Below the pieces are notes generated by a model. It did not search any database. It saw only the letters and a list, made by a program, of their open reading frames with translations, and was not told the origin of the DNA. A program made the translations under genes and the position numbers. From an uncultured Peptococcaceae bacterium (lineage in GTDB: Bacteria; Bacillota; Peptococcia; Peptococcales; Peptococcaceae), in contig CAJUDO010000004.1 of the NCBI GenBank assembly GCA_910585405.1, forward strand, positions 1-64,000: a DNA stretch of 64,000 nucleotides. The letters are read 5' to 3'. Within the stretch, counting starts at the first letter, position 1. Every line of letters begins with the position of its first letter. Of the stretch, positions 8,581 through 17,114 are shown one piece after another.

Positions 8581-9354
8581 TTACACGATGTAGTACACCT
8601 TTGGCTTGGTGCCAAGGTTGGTTCTACGCTGTAATGTGAAATTCTCTGCAATTTTTTTGCTGACTGCGGAGTTTGGATCATTAATATCGCCAAACACAAT
8701 CGCACCGCCAGCAGCCTCTACGCACAACGGCAATTCACCTACTGCCAAGCGTTCAGAGCAGAAATTGCATTTTTCCACAACACCTTTCATACGTGTTGGG
8801 TAGGTTGGATTGATTTCATCCAAATAATCACGCGGATTTTTGAAATTGAAGCTACGCGCACCATATGGACAAGCAGCCATACAATTTCGGCAGCCAATGC
8901 AGCGGTGCATATCCATGCCCACTACACCCTGTGCATTTTTGAAGGTTGCCTTGGTCGGACATACCCGCACGCAAACCGGTTCTTCACAATGGTTGCAAAT
9001 AGTCATAAAGGTTTTACCTTTATATTTTTCGCCCATTTTATCATGAACTTCGTCCAGGAATAAATGTTCAAAGGTTTCCGGCCAAATCCATTTTACTTCA
9101 TCTTTTTTGGTATCAATGTTGGGAACATTGTGATATTTATGGCAGACTTCGATGCACTTATTCAAGGTTGCTTCGTCCATCTGATTCATGTCGATGACCA
9201 TGCCCCATGTTACATTGCTTCTTTTCCCCGGCGCTTCTTTATAGGAGCCGTTTACAGCAGCGGCTACAGCGGGATTGGCAACAGCGGCAGCTGCGCCCAG
9301 ACCAGCCACGGCAGCGGTACCCAGTTTTAAGAATTTTCTTCTGTTCATTTCCAT
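8581..9354 (-). CDS. dsrO: DsrO, Tat-exported iron-sulfur protein
   Basis: A 257-residue periplasmic (or exoplasmic) ferredoxin-like subunit. A twin-arginine signal (NRRKFLKLG, then an Ala-rich hydrophobic stretch and a predicted AVAAA cleavage zone) is at the N-terminus. Iron-sulfur motifs follow: CNHCEEPVCVRVCP, CIGCRNCMAACPYGA and CNFCSERLAVGELPLCVEAA, in the order seen in DmsB/NrfC-type four-cluster proteins. It probably passes electrons between DsrJ and DsrP. The ATG at 9354 comes directly after the dsrJ stop, with AGGAGG about 11 nt upstream inside dsrJ; a GTG at 9366 overlaps that site. This tight coupling implies co-translation with dsrJ. Confidence 0.93.
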   Translation of the reverse strand: MEMNRRKFLKLGTAAVAGLGAAAAVANPAVAAAVNGSYKEAPGKRSNVTWGMVIDMNQMDEATLNKCIEVCHKYHNVPNIDTKKDEVKWIWPETFEHLFLDEVHDKMGEKYKGKTFMTICNHCEEPVCVRVCPTKATFKNAQGVVGMDMHRCIGCRNCMAACPYGARSFNFKNPRDYLDEINPTYPTRMKGVVEKCNFCSERLAVGELPLCVEAAGGAIVFGDINDPNSAVSKKIAENFTLQRRTNLGTKPKVYYIV

Positions 9355-9355
9355 C

Positions 9356-9769
9356 TTATTTGGCACCTCCTACTACAGTTGGTTCAACGTGACATTCCCA
9401 ACAAGTCGGATTTACGTTGGAATAGGTATGACATTTCAAGCAGAAATCTTCGTAATTGGAATGGCATTCAAAGCAGGTGTTCTGTAAGCTTGCCAGATAT
9501 TCTGTACCGTCTTCAGAAATATATACACGATTTCCGTCACGAACAACCTGTACTTTCCAATCATTCAACAAATCCATATGATGCGCACGCATCCATTCTA
9601 CATCTTCAACACATTTGTAATTATCGCCGGAGAGCTGATTAATGACAGGTGTATCAAAGCTTACTTCAGGTGCGGCGCCATTAGCTGGAGACAGGATAGC
9701 AGACCAGAATGGGACAGTGACTAATACTGCAAAGATTACAATCCCAATGATGATATTTGTTTTTTTCAT
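9356..9769 (-). CDS. dsrJ: DsrJ, triheme cytochrome c
   Basis: A 137-residue protein with an N-terminal signal anchor (MKKTNIIIGIVIFAVLVTV) and three CxxCH heme c sites near the C-terminus: CFECH, CLKCH and CWECH. That matches the triheme subunit of DsrMKJOP. The ATG at 9769 lies one base after the dsrK stop, with GGAGG inside dsrK about 9 nt upstream, so translation is coupled. Heme attachment outside the membrane would need a cytochrome c maturation system, and the ResB and CcsA genes head this same operon. Confidence 0.93.
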   Translation of the reverse strand: MKKTNIIIGIVIFAVLVTVPFWSAILSPANGAAPEVSFDTPVINQLSGDNYKCVEDVEWMRAHHMDLLNDWKVQVVRDGNRVYISEDGTEYLASLQNTCFECHSNYEDFCLKCHTYSNVNPTCWECHVEPTVVGGAK

Positions 9770-9770
9770 C

Positions 9771-11387
9771 TTATGCTTCCTCCTCATCATCTAAATTCTG
9801 TAAAGGCTCGAAACGCAGATTTTCTTCACGCTTCTTTTCACCTTTCATTACTAACGCATTACCTAACAATTCATGTACACCGCAAACTTCTACGCCAGGA
9901 TTCCAATACCGCATCAGTGGTGGCAATGCAGCACGGTCAATAGCGCAAATACATGCCAACATATTGACATTGTGACGTTCTTTTACAAACTTCACCGCAT
10001 TGGCTCTTGGGAAGCCGCCGCGCATACGCATTTCCATATTTTCATCATTACCTAAACCAGCGCCGGAACCACAGCAGAATGTTTTTTCACGGATTGTATC
10101 TTCCGGCATTTCATACCATTCTACGCAATGATCCAAAATATAACGCGGTTCATCCAACAGACCCATAGCGCGGGCAGGGTTGCAGGAATCATGATAGGTT
10201 GCGATAATCCCTTTGTTTCTGGACGGATCCAGCTTTACTTTGTTGTGACGGAGCAAATCTGCAGTAAATTCGCAAACGTGAATCATTTTTGTAGATTTTG
10301 CATTTTCAAATACTGTACCTGTTACCGGGCTCTTTGGTACTTCCAGATTGTCAGGTGCAGGACCGTTCATGGTGTCCATGTATTGGTTCAATACGCGCCA
10401 CATATGACCGCACTCGCCGCCAATGATATATTTTACGCCTAAACGTTTCGCTTCTGCATAAATCTTAGCGTTCAAACGTTTCATCATTTCATTGGAAGTA
10501 AACAGACCAAAGTTACCACCCTCTGAGTTATAGGTACTCAGTGTGTAGTCTAAGCCCATTTCATGGAACAGCATCAGCTGACCCATCAAGCTATAAGTAC
10601 CTGGTGTCGCAAAGACGTCGCCAGATGGTGGCACATATAAAATTTCTGCGCCTTTACGGTTGTAGGATAAATCCAAACGAACACCCGTGATATCTTCAAT
10701 ATCATCAACTGCCATATCGAAGGAGTCCACTACACCGTGAGGTTGGATGCCCAAGTGGTTACCTTTCATGTAGCAGGCCGATACAGGACCCATAACCCAG
10801 TCAATGCTCAGACCAACCAGATTAAGCAACTCACGGCCAATCATTGTGATTTCGGCAGTATCAATACCATACGGACAGAACAAAGAACAACGGCGGCATT
10901 CTGTGCACTGGAAGAAGTAGTAGAACCATTCTTTCAACACAGGTAAGGTCAGCTCTCTGGCACCTACCATTTTCGCCATCAATTTTCCTGCCAGCGTATA
11001 TTCCTTCCGATAAACGGAACGCAGCAATTCTGCACGCAGCACCGGCATATTTTTCGGGTCGCCGGACCCCAAGAAGAAATGGCATTTGTCGGCACAAGCG
11101 CCACATCTTACGCAGATATCCATAAATACCTTTAAGGAACGGAATCTCTGCAGACGATCTCTTAAACCGTCTAAAATAATTGTCTGCCAATTTTCTGGCA
11201 GCTTCCAGTCTTCATCTGCCGGAGACCAGATACGTGGATTTGGGAACCCAATCATTTCTAAGCTTTCTGGTTTACTTGCATAGCTGTAGGTACCCGGTCT
11301 AAATTCTACCGGGGTATCCATCCAACTGGTTTCAGGCGGCTTAAAGTCAATCTTGGTGAGTTCCTGTGGTTTTGGAAGTTTTGCCAT
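9771..11387 (-). CDS. dsrK: DsrK, HdrD-like iron-sulfur subunit
   Basis: A 538-residue cytoplasmic subunit related to heterodisulfide reductase HdrD. Two ferredoxin motifs lie in the N-terminal third (CVRCGACADKCHFF and CTECRRCSLFCPYG). The C-terminal half holds the CCG-type elements YHDSCNPAR and FCCGSGAG, which in HdrB/HdrD-type proteins bind the special catalytic 4Fe-4S cluster. In sulfite-reducing organisms DsrK is thought to reduce DsrC trisulfide; neither dsrC nor dsrAB is in this window. Start ATG has AAAGGGGTG upstream. The acidic C-terminus (DDEEEA) overlaps the ribosome-binding site of dsrJ. Confidence 0.94.
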   Translation of the reverse strand: MAKLPKPQELTKIDFKPPETSWMDTPVEFRPGTYSYASKPESLEMIGFPNPRIWSPADEDWKLPENWQTIILDGLRDRLQRFRSLKVFMDICVRCGACADKCHFFLGSGDPKNMPVLRAELLRSVYRKEYTLAGKLMAKMVGARELTLPVLKEWFYYFFQCTECRRCSLFCPYGIDTAEITMIGRELLNLVGLSIDWVMGPVSACYMKGNHLGIQPHGVVDSFDMAVDDIEDITGVRLDLSYNRKGAEILYVPPSGDVFATPGTYSLMGQLMLFHEMGLDYTLSTYNSEGGNFGLFTSNEMMKRLNAKIYAEAKRLGVKYIIGGECGHMWRVLNQYMDTMNGPAPDNLEVPKSPVTGTVFENAKSTKMIHVCEFTADLLRHNKVKLDPSRNKGIIATYHDSCNPARAMGLLDEPRYILDHCVEWYEMPEDTIREKTFCCGSGAGLGNDENMEMRMRGGFPRANAVKFVKERHNVNMLACICAIDRAALPPLMRYWNPGVEVCGVHELLGNALVMKGEKKREENLRFEPLQNLDDEEEA

Positions 11388-11411
11388 ATTAACACCCCTT
11401 TATTATAATTC

Positions 11412-11972
11412 CTATTCTTCCTCTATATAGTTACTGCACCGCATAAAGGTGCTAGTATCCACCGCTTCGTTAAGCAAATTTGCTTTTTGCAATATGTCGT
11501 TGGTTTCTTTGATTTGAGCAATGCGCAAATTGTAAAGCAATTCTTTACTTTCACTGTACAGGTCAAAAGCAATCAACATTAAGGTATCTATGTCCGTAAA
11601 TAAATCATCCAATTCAGAATACGAAATCTGTCCTTTTTGTATTTCCTTCTTGAACTCTGTCCGAACCAGATTTTTGAAGCTGGGCAAAAATGCCAACGCT
11701 TTAGATGGTTTCATATCTTGCACTGCACGGATTTTCAGAATCATTTCCAAATGCCCATACAGTCGGTCTGCATCTCTGTCACCGCTCAGTTCAGTCAGCA
11801 AATGATCCATACTGCGATAGATATTGCTGCCTACCGGATTGGTAAACTCATTATTCACCTTTACAAAATATTTATGCGATTCAGCAGAATAAGCAGCAAT
11901 AGCAATTTCAAACCATTGCTTTAGCAAATCCCCATGTCTTTCACGCATAAATTGGTTTAAACTGTTGCTCAT
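11412..11972 (-). CDS. RsbRD N-terminal-domain protein of the dsr operon
   Basis: A 186-residue soluble, mostly helical protein that looks like the RsbRD N-terminal (non-heme globin-like) sensor domain of stressosome proteins, without a STAS domain after it. Recognisable features are the N-terminal MRERHGDLLKQWFE and the later SELDDLFTDIDTLMLIAFDLYSES helix. Such proteins are often found beside dsrMKJOP. It sits 24 bp before dsrK and 32 bp after ccsA, so it is co-transcribed with them. The ATG at 11972 follows GGGAGG by about 7 nt. A sensory or assembly role is inferred; the partner is unknown. Confidence 0.7.
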   Translation of the reverse strand: MSNSLNQFMRERHGDLLKQWFEIAIAAYSAESHKYFVKVNNEFTNPVGSNIYRSMDHLLTELSGDRDADRLYGHLEMILKIRAVQDMKPSKALAFLPSFKNLVRTEFKKEIQKGQISYSELDDLFTDIDTLMLIAFDLYSESKELLYNLRIAQIKETNDILQKANLLNEAVDTSTFMRCSNYIEEE

Positions 11973-12004
11973 CTTTTCACCTCCCATCCGACATAAGTTT
12001 CTCT

Positions 12005-12838
12005 TTAAGCATTAGGCACTAAATAGCTATGCATACCAGGCAAAAGATAGCTTACGCCGAAAAATGTAAAGATAACGGCCACAAAGCCTAATACGGCAAT
12101 CCATGCGGCACGCCGACCCTTAAATCCCTTCAAAAACCGCGTGTGCAAATATGCTGCATATATTAACCACGTGATCAACGCCCACGTTTCTTTTGGGTCC
12201 CAACTCCAGAAAGTGCCCCACGCATATTCCGCCCACACGGCCCCTGTCACCAGCATAATTGTCAGAAAAGGCAATCCGATAAATACCAGTTTATATGCAA
12301 CGGCATCCAACACCTTCAGCGCAGGCAATTCTTGATTTAAGCGACTGGAGAAGTCTACTTCTTTCTTATCTTTCAGCAAATATGCTACTGACACCGCAAA
12401 GGACAAGGCAAAAGAACCATAAGCAATTACTGCCGCCGATACATGTACAGCCAACCAATAGCTGCGCAGCGCTGGCATTACCGGCTGAATTGTCAAATCT
12501 ACACTCACCAGCCAACAGGAAATAACCACAACCACTGGCATGACAAACATCCCAATTGCATCCAGCTTAAATCTGTATTCTACGATGACATACGCCGCTA
12601 CAACTGCAAACACAAAGCTCAATCCGAATTCAAAGCCATTGTTTAATGGCAGACCTTTAATCAATGCCGTACGGAGCAGCAAAGCCAGAGTATTCAACAC
12701 CAGCCCGATATATACAATAGAAGTTGCCAATTTTCGCATACGTATATTGCGTGACCAAAAACTAAACCCATACACCACCATAGCTCCTATATATGCGGCT
12801 AACATAAACCATAATAACGGTAACTGTAAGTGTTCCAT
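12005..12838 (-). CDS. ccsA: CcsA/ResC-type cytochrome c biogenesis protein
   Basis: A 277-residue membrane protein of the system II heme-handling family, with about eight helices. The tryptophan-rich WWD-like signature WGTFWSWDPKETWALITWL sits near residue 215, with conserved His residues around it. Together with ResB it delivers and attaches heme to CxxCH apocytochromes outside the membrane. It starts 3 bp after the resB stop and precedes the RsbRD-like gene, so its obvious client is the triheme DsrJ from the same operon. Confidence 0.93.
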   Translation of the reverse strand: MEHLQLPLLWFMLAAYIGAMVVYGFSFWSRNIRMRKLATSIVYIGLVLNTLALLLRTALIKGLPLNNGFEFGLSFVFAVVAAYVIVEYRFKLDAIGMFVMPVVVVISCWLVSVDLTIQPVMPALRSYWLAVHVSAAVIAYGSFALSFAVSVAYLLKDKKEVDFSSRLNQELPALKVLDAVAYKLVFIGLPFLTIMLVTGAVWAEYAWGTFWSWDPKETWALITWLIYAAYLHTRFLKGFKGRRAAWIAVLGFVAVIFTFFGVSYLLPGMHSYLVPNA

Positions 12839-12841
12839 TGT

Positions 12842-14002
12842 TTATTCTGCCTCCTGTTGTCTTTTCATCCAATTTTGTGCTAACGTTTCTTCCATTTCTT
12901 CTGTAATCACTGCATTCTTGCTAAAGCACCAAATTTTGCATTGGTTATCTCCCTGCTCGGCAAGAATACGCATTTCCCGATATCGACCGCTGAAAAACAG
13001 CAAGGAGGCCAACGTAGCCAGTATAAAGCCTAAAAAGACTACGTAGGTGCCACGCCGCGTTTTTACTTCCAATATGGTATAAGCAGCTGTGTCCAGATAC
13101 GTAATGGTTGCCCCCTCATCGTTGAGAATCAAGCTGTCACCCGGCTCAACAAACTGTCCGCGAGGCGGATTTTTATGATCACTGATCTGTACATAAGGCT
13201 TACCATCTATTGTTGCTGCAACTACAGTCTGTCCCGCAATGGTACTGGGCTGATTATCAGGCAGACCATATGTCGTATTCATTTCTGCATCAGCAGCACC
13301 CTGCACTTCCATTAAATAACGATAATCATAGGAATTTTGATAAATCATCAAACTGCCGTAACGATAAGGAGAATTTACCTTTGTCTCTGCATTTTCTCCT
13401 ACTAACTTCCCATTAATATACAAATTAAAGTGCGTCACCCAGTTATCAATAGACTGCTGGGCATCATAGGTCGTCTGGAAATCCAGGATCTCTACTGTAC
13501 TGTCCTGATAGGCACTATTTAGCTCATCAGGAAAAGGACGTGTCTGACCTACCTGCCCCATCACATACCCTTGTGTATTAAATGTAGAAATGAGTGCACC
13601 AACTAAAATCACCAGCAAAGAAATATGCAGCAAATGCGGCGCCGCCAAGCTCCATTTCCCTTTTTGCGCTAATAGTCTGACTTGACCGTTCTGTTCCAGC
13701 CGGTCCACTTTATAGTGAGATTCTTTCAACCATGCAGTCAATTCTTCTTCCTGCACCCCATAGATACGATACGCACCTTCCATGGGCACATCCCCAGCTG
13801 AGCGCTGAAGCTGTTTCCGAAAACCGGGCAATAATTTTATTGTACAAAGGCTCAAGTTCAGAAAAAATGCAATCATCAAAATGCGGAACGACCAAGAATT
13901 AAAGGCGTCTGCATCAGGATAGATAGTTGCCAGGATTGACATAACTGCAATTGCTGCAATCAAAATCACAGCTAATTTCAGTGAGGATAAAAACTTTAGC
14001 AT
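12842..14002 (-). CDS. resB: ResB-type cytochrome c biogenesis protein
   Basis: A 386-residue ResB-family protein: three N-terminal helices (FLSSLKLAVILIAAIAVMSI, a second around residue 40, a third near 130), a large extracytoplasmic domain, and a last helix at about 320-340 (TYVVFLGFILATLASLLFF). It partners CcsA in system II cytochrome c maturation. It is the first gene of the dsr operon, transcribed toward dsrM. The start is preceded by AGGAAAGGGG. In the upstream gap a TATAAT box is visible on the minus strand near 14055, but its -35 partner is poor. Confidence 0.92.
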   Translation of the reverse strand: MLKFLSSLKLAVILIAAIAVMSILATIYPDADAFNSWSFRILMIAFFLNLSLCTIKLLPGFRKQLQRSAGDVPMEGAYRIYGVQEEELTAWLKESHYKVDRLEQNGQVRLLAQKGKWSLAAPHLLHISLLVILVGALISTFNTQGYVMGQVGQTRPFPDELNSAYQDSTVEILDFQTTYDAQQSIDNWVTHFNLYINGKLVGENAETKVNSPYRYGSLMIYQNSYDYRYLMEVQGAADAEMNTTYGLPDNQPSTIAGQTVVAATIDGKPYVQISDHKNPPRGQFVEPGDSLILNDEGATITYLDTAAYTILEVKTRRGTYVVFLGFILATLASLLFFSGRYREMRILAEQGDNQCKIWCFSKNAVITEEMEETLAQNWMKRQQEAE

Positions 14003-14158
14003 AAAAATCCCCTTTCCTAAATGCCTTTATCATAAATCATAATAACTTCACCATTATATCTGAAAAATCCACAAAACACTACACTTTTTCTTAAAAAACA
14101 GCTTTAAATTTATTTTATTATCATAGATTTCTTTTATCATAATAAAATATTCACAATA

Positions 14159-14896
14159 TCACTCCGCACAGAGCGCCATTTTTCCGCGAATCTTTTCCAA
14201 GGCGCTTTTTTCCAGCCGTGAAATTTGCATCTGTGATACACCTAATATTTGAGCGATTTTGCTCTGCGTCAAGTCCTCAAAATAGCGATAATAGATAACC
14301 TGCTTTTGCTGTGGTGTCAACATTTCCATGGCAGCCTTCAAATCTTTTTTTAATTCTACATACTCCAGATTTTCATCATTGGCACCCAAATACAGCTCCG
14401 GCATATTGCTGTTCTCCTCACCCAGCTGTTCTGAAAGTGATGTGGTTTGACTGGCCTGTTTTGCCTCTAAAGCTTCCTGCAGAGCATTTTTGTCCATCTG
14501 TAAAAGTTCTGCCAATTGCTCAGTAGTAGGCGCACTGCCGTGCTGTTGATAATATTCCCCCTCTGCTCTTGTTATCCGTGTACTGAGTTCTCGATATTTA
14601 CGCGGAATCACAACACGCCAAGTATTGTCCCGATAGTAGTTCATAATTTTTCCTGATACAGTGCGATAAGCAAATGTCTTAAACCGGATTTCCTTTTCTG
14701 GCTCAAACCGTTCCAGCGCGCCAACCACTGCAATGCGAGCAACCTGTTGCAAATCCTCCCGTTCCCAGGGCAAGTAGCATTGTGACTGGCACCAATATTT
14801 GATAAGTGGCTCCATAACCTGCAACAGGGCTTCCATAGCTTCAGGCGTAGGATTTTTTTTATAGTCCAGCGCCATTTGCTCTATATCTTTTTTCAT
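14159..14896 (-). CDS. SigB/SigF/SigG-family sigma factor
   Basis: A 245-residue group 3 sigma-70 factor. Region 2 is visible as DLQQVARIAVVGALERFEP followed by RFKTFAYRTVSGKIMNYYRD; region 3 starts at VVIPRKYRELSTRITRAEG; region 4 is LTPQQKQVIYYRYFEDLTQ and KIAQILGVSQMQISRLEKSA. It is closest in style to SigB rather than to SigF/SigG, but divergent. The RsbW-type kinase gene lies just upstream in the same operon, and no anti-anti-sigma gene is seen. It may act as a stress or envelope regulator; which promoters it reads is unknown. Confidence 0.88.
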   Translation of the reverse strand: MKKDIEQMALDYKKNPTPEAMEALLQVMEPLIKYWCQSQCYLPWEREDLQQVARIAVVGALERFEPEKEIRFKTFAYRTVSGKIMNYYRDNTWRVVIPRKYRELSTRITRAEGEYYQQHGSAPTTEQLAELLQMDKNALQEALEAKQASQTTSLSEQLGEENSNMPELYLGANDENLEYVELKKDLKAAMEMLTPQQKQVIYYRYFEDLTQSKIAQILGVSQMQISRLEKSALEKIRGKMALCAE

Positions 14897-14914
14897 GTCC
14901 TGCCCTCCTTTAGC

Positions 14915-15304
14915 TTACCACTTCATTCGTCCGGTAATTCGATTGCCTCTTTCATTGAAAATTACTTCATCTAAAAGCACATGCATCAGTAAAATCCCCC
15001 GCCCATGCTCATCCAATAACACACCGCTGCCTTTTCCACTGCGCAGCCGTTCTGGGACTCCAGAGCCATTGTCTTCCACGAAAAAGGAAAATCCGTCACA
15101 ATTGCATTGCCAGCTCAAATGTACCTCTGGCGGCTGCCCTTCAGCACTTCCGTATAATAACCCATTCTGTACAGCTTCCATCACACAAAGACGAATATCC
15201 ATCTTTTTTTCCGCACTGATATCCCATTGCTCCAACTGCCGTTGCAAACATTCTGTAGCAATTGTCAACTGACTCAGCGTAGAAATTTTCATATATGTTT
15301 GCAT
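14915..15304 (-). CDS. RsbW/SpoIIAB-like anti-sigma serine kinase
   Basis: A 129-residue GHKL-fold protein with the ATP-binding boxes of anti-sigma kinases: N-box MEAVQNGLLYG, G1 VEDNGSGVP and G2 GRGILLM. Members bind their sigma factor and are released by an unphosphorylated STAS antagonist. The ATG at 15304, with AAGGA 9 nt upstream, was chosen; the open frame extends 27 codons further but overlaps the chelatase gene. The sigma gene follows 18 bp downstream. No RsbV/SpoIIAA-type partner is in the window, so the switch must be completed from elsewhere. Confidence 0.85.
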   Translation of the reverse strand: MQTYMKISTLSQLTIATECLQRQLEQWDISAEKKMDIRLCVMEAVQNGLLYGSAEGQPPEVHLSWQCNCDGFSFFVEDNGSGVPERLRSGKGSGVLLDEHGRGILLMHVLLDEVIFNERGNRITGRMKW

Positions 15305-15323
15305 CGGGCTCAGTCCTTTCTCT

Positions 15324-15701
15324 TTATTCAACTCCTGCTTCCCGCAATCTATTTTTAATAATTTCCGCCAAAAGAGGATCCACACCCAAATGGCGAGTTA
15401 ACTCTATTTGAATATGCGGATACTTTTTCCGCAAAGTGTCCAGCGTATGGGGAATTTTATTAGAAAGATGGTTTCCTCTGGTCAAAAACATGGGAACAAT
15501 TACAATCCGCTTCATACCTGCATCCACCAATCGGGTTACTTCCTCCTCCAACGTAGGCTGTGCAACCTCCACAAAGGAACCGCTGATTGTCAGTTCCGGC
15601 AGTTGTTCCGCCAGCATCCGCCACATACCCCGTACTTCTACATTGGCTTCCTCGCGAATACTGCCATGTCCCAGCAAAATCACACCTTGTCTTTCTTCCA
15701 T
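15324..15701 (-). CDS. CbiX/SirB-type sirohydrochlorin chelatase, short form
   Basis: A 125-residue single-domain class II chelatase. The metal-binding histidines appear as LLGHGS at the N-terminus and in PMFLTRGNHLSNKIP near residue 80. Small CbiX/SirB proteins insert cobalt (cobalamin route) or iron (siroheme route) into sirohydrochlorin. Siroheme is the cofactor of dissimilatory sulfite reductase, so the proximity to the dsr operon favours, but does not prove, an iron chelatase. The ATG at 15701 follows GGAGG by 8 nt. It lies between pspC and rsbW, all on the minus strand. Confidence 0.85.
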   Translation of the reverse strand: MEERQGVILLGHGSIREEANVEVRGMWRMLAEQLPELTISGSFVEVAQPTLEEEVTRLVDAGMKRIVIVPMFLTRGNHLSNKIPHTLDTLRKKYPHIQIELTRHLGVDPLLAEIIKNRLREAGVE

Positions 15702-15722
15702 TTTCTTTGCCTCCATTGCTTA

Positions 15723-15944
15723 TTATACATCAATATAATCTTTTTCTTCCGGAATCACATAAGCCAGCACGATATATGCTGCAATTGCCGTCAGCGTACT
15801 CACTGGAGGGAACAGACAGACCAATACCCAAATCATTCGTACATATATCACATCAATTCCTAGAAAATTAGCCAGTCCTGCGCATACACCCAGCAGTTTC
15901 CGCGTTTCTTTTGGTCTTCTTAATTTGGCAATTTTTTTCTTCAT
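15723..15944 (-). CDS. PspC-domain membrane protein
   Basis: A 73-residue protein with a basic N-terminus, then the PspC pattern LLGVCAGLANFLGIDVIYVRMIW and a second helix ending AYVIPEEK. PspC proteins are linked to envelope stress responses. It is the first gene of the pspC-cbiX-rsbW-sigma operon, which supports an envelope or stress link for the sigma factor. The ATG at 15944 is preceded by AAGGA. Confidence 0.85.
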   Translation of the reverse strand: MKKKIAKLRRPKETRKLLGVCAGLANFLGIDVIYVRMIWVLVCLFPPVSTLTAIAAYIVLAYVIPEEKDYIDV

Positions 15945-16029
15945 TCCAACCGCTTCCTTTCTCATGGGCTAATTCTTATATATTTGCAGACAATCTTTCA
16001 AATCTTACTAATTTTTATTATACTACCCA

Positions 16030-16058
16030 TTGCTCATTTTTCTATATTCCTGTAAAAT
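16030..16058 (+). promoter_or_regulatory. Candidate sigma-A promoter for small membrane gene
   Basis: TTGCTC (16030-16035), a 17-bp spacer and TAAAAT (16053-16058) lie about 40 bp before the GTG start of the small gene at 16099. Confidence 0.5.
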
Positions 16059-16098
16059 AGAGAGACAAAACAATTATACTATGTTAGGAGTATGTACA

Positions 16099-16296
16099 GT
16101 GAGAACTATTTTATTTATCATAGCAATTTTATTGAGCATTGGACTTTGTTGCTTGGCAATTGCATTTTTTACAGGACGGGTAAGTGCTCTACTCTATACA
16201 ATTCTTTCAACAGGAATTTCTATAGCGCTCATTTTCGCCCTGTTTCACTTTATTTATCTCTATCTCTCCAAAGGAAAAAACAGGACAATCAAGTAG
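16099..16296 (+). CDS. Small two-helix membrane protein
   Basis: A 65-residue hydrophobic protein starting at GTG 16099, 8 nt after TTAGGAG; it begins VRTILFIIAILLSIGLCCL. It has two predicted membrane helices and a short basic tail (SKGKNRTIK). The good ribosome-binding site and upstream promoter support a real gene; the family is not recognised. Its end overlaps by 8 bp the convergent gene at 16289. Confidence 0.5.
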   Translation: MRTILFIIAILLSIGLCCLAIAFFTGRVSALLYTILSTGISIALIFALFHFIYLYLSKGKNRTIK

Positions 16297-16912
16297 GCTG
16301 CTGCATTTTAATCAATCCCAGTGAAAGCAACTGCAAATTTGTATATAAGTTCGTCCAAAACAGCTTACTGTACTGCCAATGACTGCGCAGAAATACACGC
16401 TGATCCTCATTCATGCCCTGTTTTTGACGAGCTTGTTCAATTTTATCCAATTCTTCACTGTCAGCTAGTACCTGGTTCAAAAATTGATAGGTTTCCTCTA
16501 TCTCTTGCAGCCCCAAAACCTGCTGCCATTCCAGCTCAATTAATTTATAGTTTAGCCAATATGTCGTAAAGCCCTTGCTGATCCCCAGACTGTAACTATC
16601 CTGAAACACCGGCGTTTGCCGATTCCATTCATCTATCACCTTCAAGGTATCCATGCTCCACTGCTTCGCCCGTTCCCGTTCCTCTGCTCTAATATCGTTG
16701 CTGCGAATACACAGATTGAACAGCTGAACAGTCTGTGCAGCATCCACCATCTGCGTTTTGTTTACAAAAAATTTGGCCATTTCCTCTGCTGCCAAACTGG
16801 TTGCTACTGCAGTTGTCAGCCAGAAAAAACCTTCTGATTGGAACAGTGATTCCACTGCATGTATATTGGCAATATCAAAAGACAACAAGCCGCTGCCTAT
16901 CCCCCTGTCCAT
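16289..16912 (-). CDS. Conserved-looking hypothetical protein, helical
   Basis: A 207-residue soluble protein of mostly helical composition, rich in Gln, Leu and Trp. The start ATG 16912 is preceded by AAAGGTGGAG. It has no signal peptide and no clear membrane segment. Some regularity suggests a ferritin-like or helical-bundle fold (AAEEMAKFFVNKTQMVDAAQ), as in DUF2935-type proteins, but no metal ligand set could be pinned. No functional partner is obvious: neighbours are the small membrane gene and a divergent HAD gene. Confidence 0.65.
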   Translation of the reverse strand: MDRGIGSGLLSFDIANIHAVESLFQSEGFFWLTTAVATSLAAEEMAKFFVNKTQMVDAAQTVQLFNLCIRSNDIRAEERERAKQWSMDTLKVIDEWNRQTPVFQDSYSLGISKGFTTYWLNYKLIELEWQQVLGLQEIEETYQFLNQVLADSEELDKIEQARQKQGMNEDQRVFLRSHWQYSKLFWTNLYTNLQLLSLGLIKMQQPT

Positions 16913-17114
16913 AATGACTCCACCTTTATCTGTAAGCTATGATTTATTATACCCTTTTCTTCCCCATCGGGCAATGGAAATAACTTGCCTTGTTGCATTT
17001 TACGCATGATAAAAATATTTATACAAAATCTTTTCTGCGAATTCACATTTTTCATACAAAAATCTGCTATAATAATTGTATTCCAAAACGCATCATGAGA
17101 AAGAAGGCTTTTCT

